Source: an uncultured bacterium (GTDB lineage: Bacteria > Verrucomicrobiota > Kiritimatiellia > RFP12 > UBA1067). Taken from it: a DNA stretch of 6,136 nucleotides. The stretch is from assembly GCA_900547945.1 (NCBI GenBank), contig URIT01000161.1, forward strand, positions 1 through 6,136, in the 5' to 3' direction. Below, in pieces: positions 4,459-6,136 of the stretch (positions within the stretch are counted from its first letter, which is position 1; each line of letters begins with the position of its first letter). Both the position numbers and the translations under genes were made by a program. The notes under the pieces were generated by a model. That model ran no database searches. It was not told where the DNA came from and was given only the letters and a program-made list of their open reading frames with translations.

Positions 4459-6136
4459 TCAGGCGAAGTTCTGGGCGTCGACGTCGAAGGCGATGCGCAG
4501 GTCCTTCGGCGCGGGCCGGGCGGCCTCGATCCACGCGACGGCGGCCACGATGTCCTTCGCCGCCGGCGCGCGCACGACGACCTGATAGCGGAACCACCCC
4601 TCGGCCTTCAGGAGCGGCGCCTCCTCGGCCTCCGAGACGCGGAAGAGCGCCGCCTGCCGCGCGGCGTTGAACCGCTTCGCCCAGGAGGCGAGGGACTGCG
4701 CGTAGAGGCCGGCCCAACTCCGCGCCAGCATCTCGTCCTTCGCGCGGAAGAGGAGCGTCGCCATGCGGCAGAACGGCGGGAAGTAGGCCGCGCGGCGCGC
4801 GGCGAGTTCCTGCGCGGCGAAGGCGGCGAAGCCGCAGTCGGAGGCCGCCGCCGCGATCGCGGGCGCCTCGGGGGAGAACGTCTGGATGTAGACCTCGCCG
4901 GGCTTCTCGGCGCGCCCGGCGCGTCCGCTCACCTGCGCGAGCAGCTGGTAGGTGCGCTCGCTCGCGCGCGGGTCGGGGCGGTGGAGCGACGTGTCGGCGT
5001 TCAGGACGCCGACGAGCGTGACGTTCGGGAAGTCGAGGCCCTTGGCGATCATCTGCGTGCCGATGAGGACGTCCGCCTTGCCCGCGCGGAACGCGGAGAG
5101 GATGTCGTCGTGCGAGAACTTGCGCGCCGTCGAGTCGGCGTCCATCCGCAGGATGCGCGCGCGCCGGAAGCACGCCTTGAGCGCCGCCTCGGCGCGCTGC
5201 GTGCCGATGCCGGTGTAGCTGAAGTCCGTGCCGTGGCAGAGCGGGCAGGCGGCCGGCACGTGCCGCCAGCCGCCGCAGACGTGGCAGCGGAGGCAGTTGT
5301 CCGCCCGGTGGTAGGTGTAGGGCACGGAGCAGTCCGGGCACTCCGCCACCCAGGCGCAGGCGGGACATTCAAGGACGCGCGAGTAGCCGCGCCGGTTGAG
5401 GAAGAGGATCGTCTGCTCGCCGCGTTCGAGGCGCGCATGGAGGGCGTCGAGGAGGAGGGAGGAGAAGATCGGCGCGTGGCCGACGCGCGCGGCCTCCTCG
5501 TCCATGTTCACGAGATGGACGGCCGGGAGGGCGCGGCCCGCGACGCGGTGCGGGACGCGCGCGAGCGCGTACTTGCCGTCCTCGGCGTTCTGCCAGGATT
5601 CGAGCGACGGCGTGGCGCTTCCGAGGACGGCGACGGCCCCCTCGATCTTCGCGCGCATCACCGCGACGTCGCGCGCATGGTAGCGCGGCGTCTCGTCCTG
5701 CTTGTAGGAGGGATCGTGTTCCTCGTCCACGACGATGAGACCGAGGTTCCGGACGGGCGCGAAGACCGCGCTGCGCGGTCCCACGACGACACGCGCCTCG
5801 CCCGTGCGGATACGGTGCCACTCGTCGTAGCGCTCCCCGTCGGAGAGCGCCGAGTGGAGGACGGCGACGCGCGCGCCGAAGCGTCCCGCGAACCGGCGCA
5901 CCGTCTGGGGCGTGAGCGAGATCTCGGGGACGAGGACGATCGCGCCCTTCCCCGCCTCCAGGACGCGCGCGATGGCCTGCAGGTAGACCTCCGTCTTGCC
6001 GCTCCCCGTCACGCCGTGGAGAAGGACGGGCTTCGTCGCCGCGCGGATCGCCTCCAGCGCGGCGCGCTGCTCGGGATTGAGCGCGAGCGGCGCCGTCGGC
6101 ATGACGCGCCGCCCGGCGAGCGGGTCGCGGCGCGCG
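4459..6136 (-). CDS. priA: Primosomal protein N' (replication restart helicase PriA), 5' end outside the window
   Basis: PriA recognises stalled or broken replication forks, unwinds DNA 3' to 5' and reloads the replicative helicase. The frame stays open to the right edge (ARRDPLAGRRV before the Met at 6102), so that Met is internal and the N-terminal DNA-binding domain, roughly 170-200 residues, lies outside. Numbered from that Met: LNPEQ at 8-12, Walker A GVTGSGKT at 30-37, VGPRSAVFAP at 107-116, Walker B DEEH at 126-129, GSATPS at 161-166, and the zinc region with Cys246, 249, 255, 258, 273, 276, 286 and 289. Helicase lobe 2 follows with GTQMIAKGLDFPNVTLVGVL (348-367) and QVSGRAGRAEKPGEV (390-404). 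The C-terminal domain has AAYFPPF at 438-444 and ends FDVDAQNFA, where DVDP is usual. Cys270 is extra to the eight zinc ligands. The helicase core is intact, so the protein is probably active. It is the first gene here in transcription order. Confidence 0.97.
   Translation of the reverse strand, partial: ARRDPLAGRRVMPTAPLALNPEQRAALEAIRAATKPVLLHGVTGSGKTEVYLQAIARVLEAGKGAIVLVPEISLTPQTVRRFAGRFGARVAVLHSALSDGERYDEWHRIRTGEARVVVGPRSAVFAPVRNLGLIVVDEEHDPSYKQDETPRYHARDVAVMRAKIEGAVAVLGSATPSLESWQNAEDGKYALARVPHRVAGRALPAVHLVNMDEEAARVGHAPIFSSLLLDALHARLERGEQTILFLNRRGYSRVLECPACAWVAECPDCSVPYTYHRADNCLRCHVCGGWRHVPAACPLCHGTDFSYTGIGTQRAEAALKACFRRARILRMDADSTARKFSHDDILSAFRAGKADVLIGTQMIAKGLDFPNVTLVGVLNADTSLHRPDPRASERTYQLLAQVSGRAGRAEKPGEVYIQTFSPEAPAIAAAASDCGFAAFAAQELAARRAAYFPPFCRMATLLFRAKDEMLARSWAGLYAQSLASWAKRFNAARQAALFRVSEAEEAPLLKAEGWFRYQVVVRAPAAKDIVAAVAWIEAARPAPKDLRIAFDVDAQNFA

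Overview
The window is a high-GC bacterial chromosomal segment with four housekeeping-type genes, all on the minus strand. In transcription order (right to left) they are priA (cut by the right edge), an S-adenosylhomocysteine/methylthioadenosine deaminase-type amidohydrolase, purA and cdsA. Beyond cdsA lies about 550 bases with no credible gene but many palindromes and short repeats, then a 100-codon fragment of a probable surface-protein domain running off the left edge.

The organism is most likely a member of the Planctomycetes-Verrucomicrobia-Chlamydiae group, possibly a Kiritimatiellota or Lentisphaerota-like bacterium. This is inference. It rests on the RYPWN/KVDID domain at the left end, which I associate from memory with large secreted proteins of Kiritimatiellota-type genomes. 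It is also supported by the aberrant CdsA signature (PAGMGG, LDMFD in place of PGHGG, DRxD) and by the very GC-rich codon use. No 16S or marker-gene search was possible.

Layout: 1-300 is the RYPWN-domain fragment, with in-frame stops just upstream and no ribosome binding site. 301-850 is gene-free; it holds inverted repeats at 299-317, 446-464, 592-613 and 618-633, a 14-bp tandem duplication at 674-701, and a direct-repeat/hairpin element at 722-768. 851-1756 is cdsA, 1763-3109 purA, 3147-4379 the amidohydrolase and 4459-6136 the C-terminal three quarters of priA. The spacers are 6 nt (purA-cdsA), 37 nt (amidohydrolase-purA) and 79 nt (priA-amidohydrolase). The last two carry, respectively, a candidate extended -10 promoter and a perfect palindrome.

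Functionally the genes cover replication restart (PriA), purine handling (a deaminase turning adenosine-type thionucleosides into inosine-type ones, next to the IMP-to-AMP branch enzyme PurA) and phospholipid precursor synthesis (CdsA). The same-strand packing suggests one or two transcription units. The four products do not form one pathway, although the deaminase-purA pairing is metabolically suggestive. I see no CRISPR array, transposase, tRNA, rRNA, phage gene or defence system, and no clear new biological system. The points worth following are the palindrome-rich spacer, the broken surface-protein domain and three conserved-motif substitutions in otherwise ordinary enzymes.
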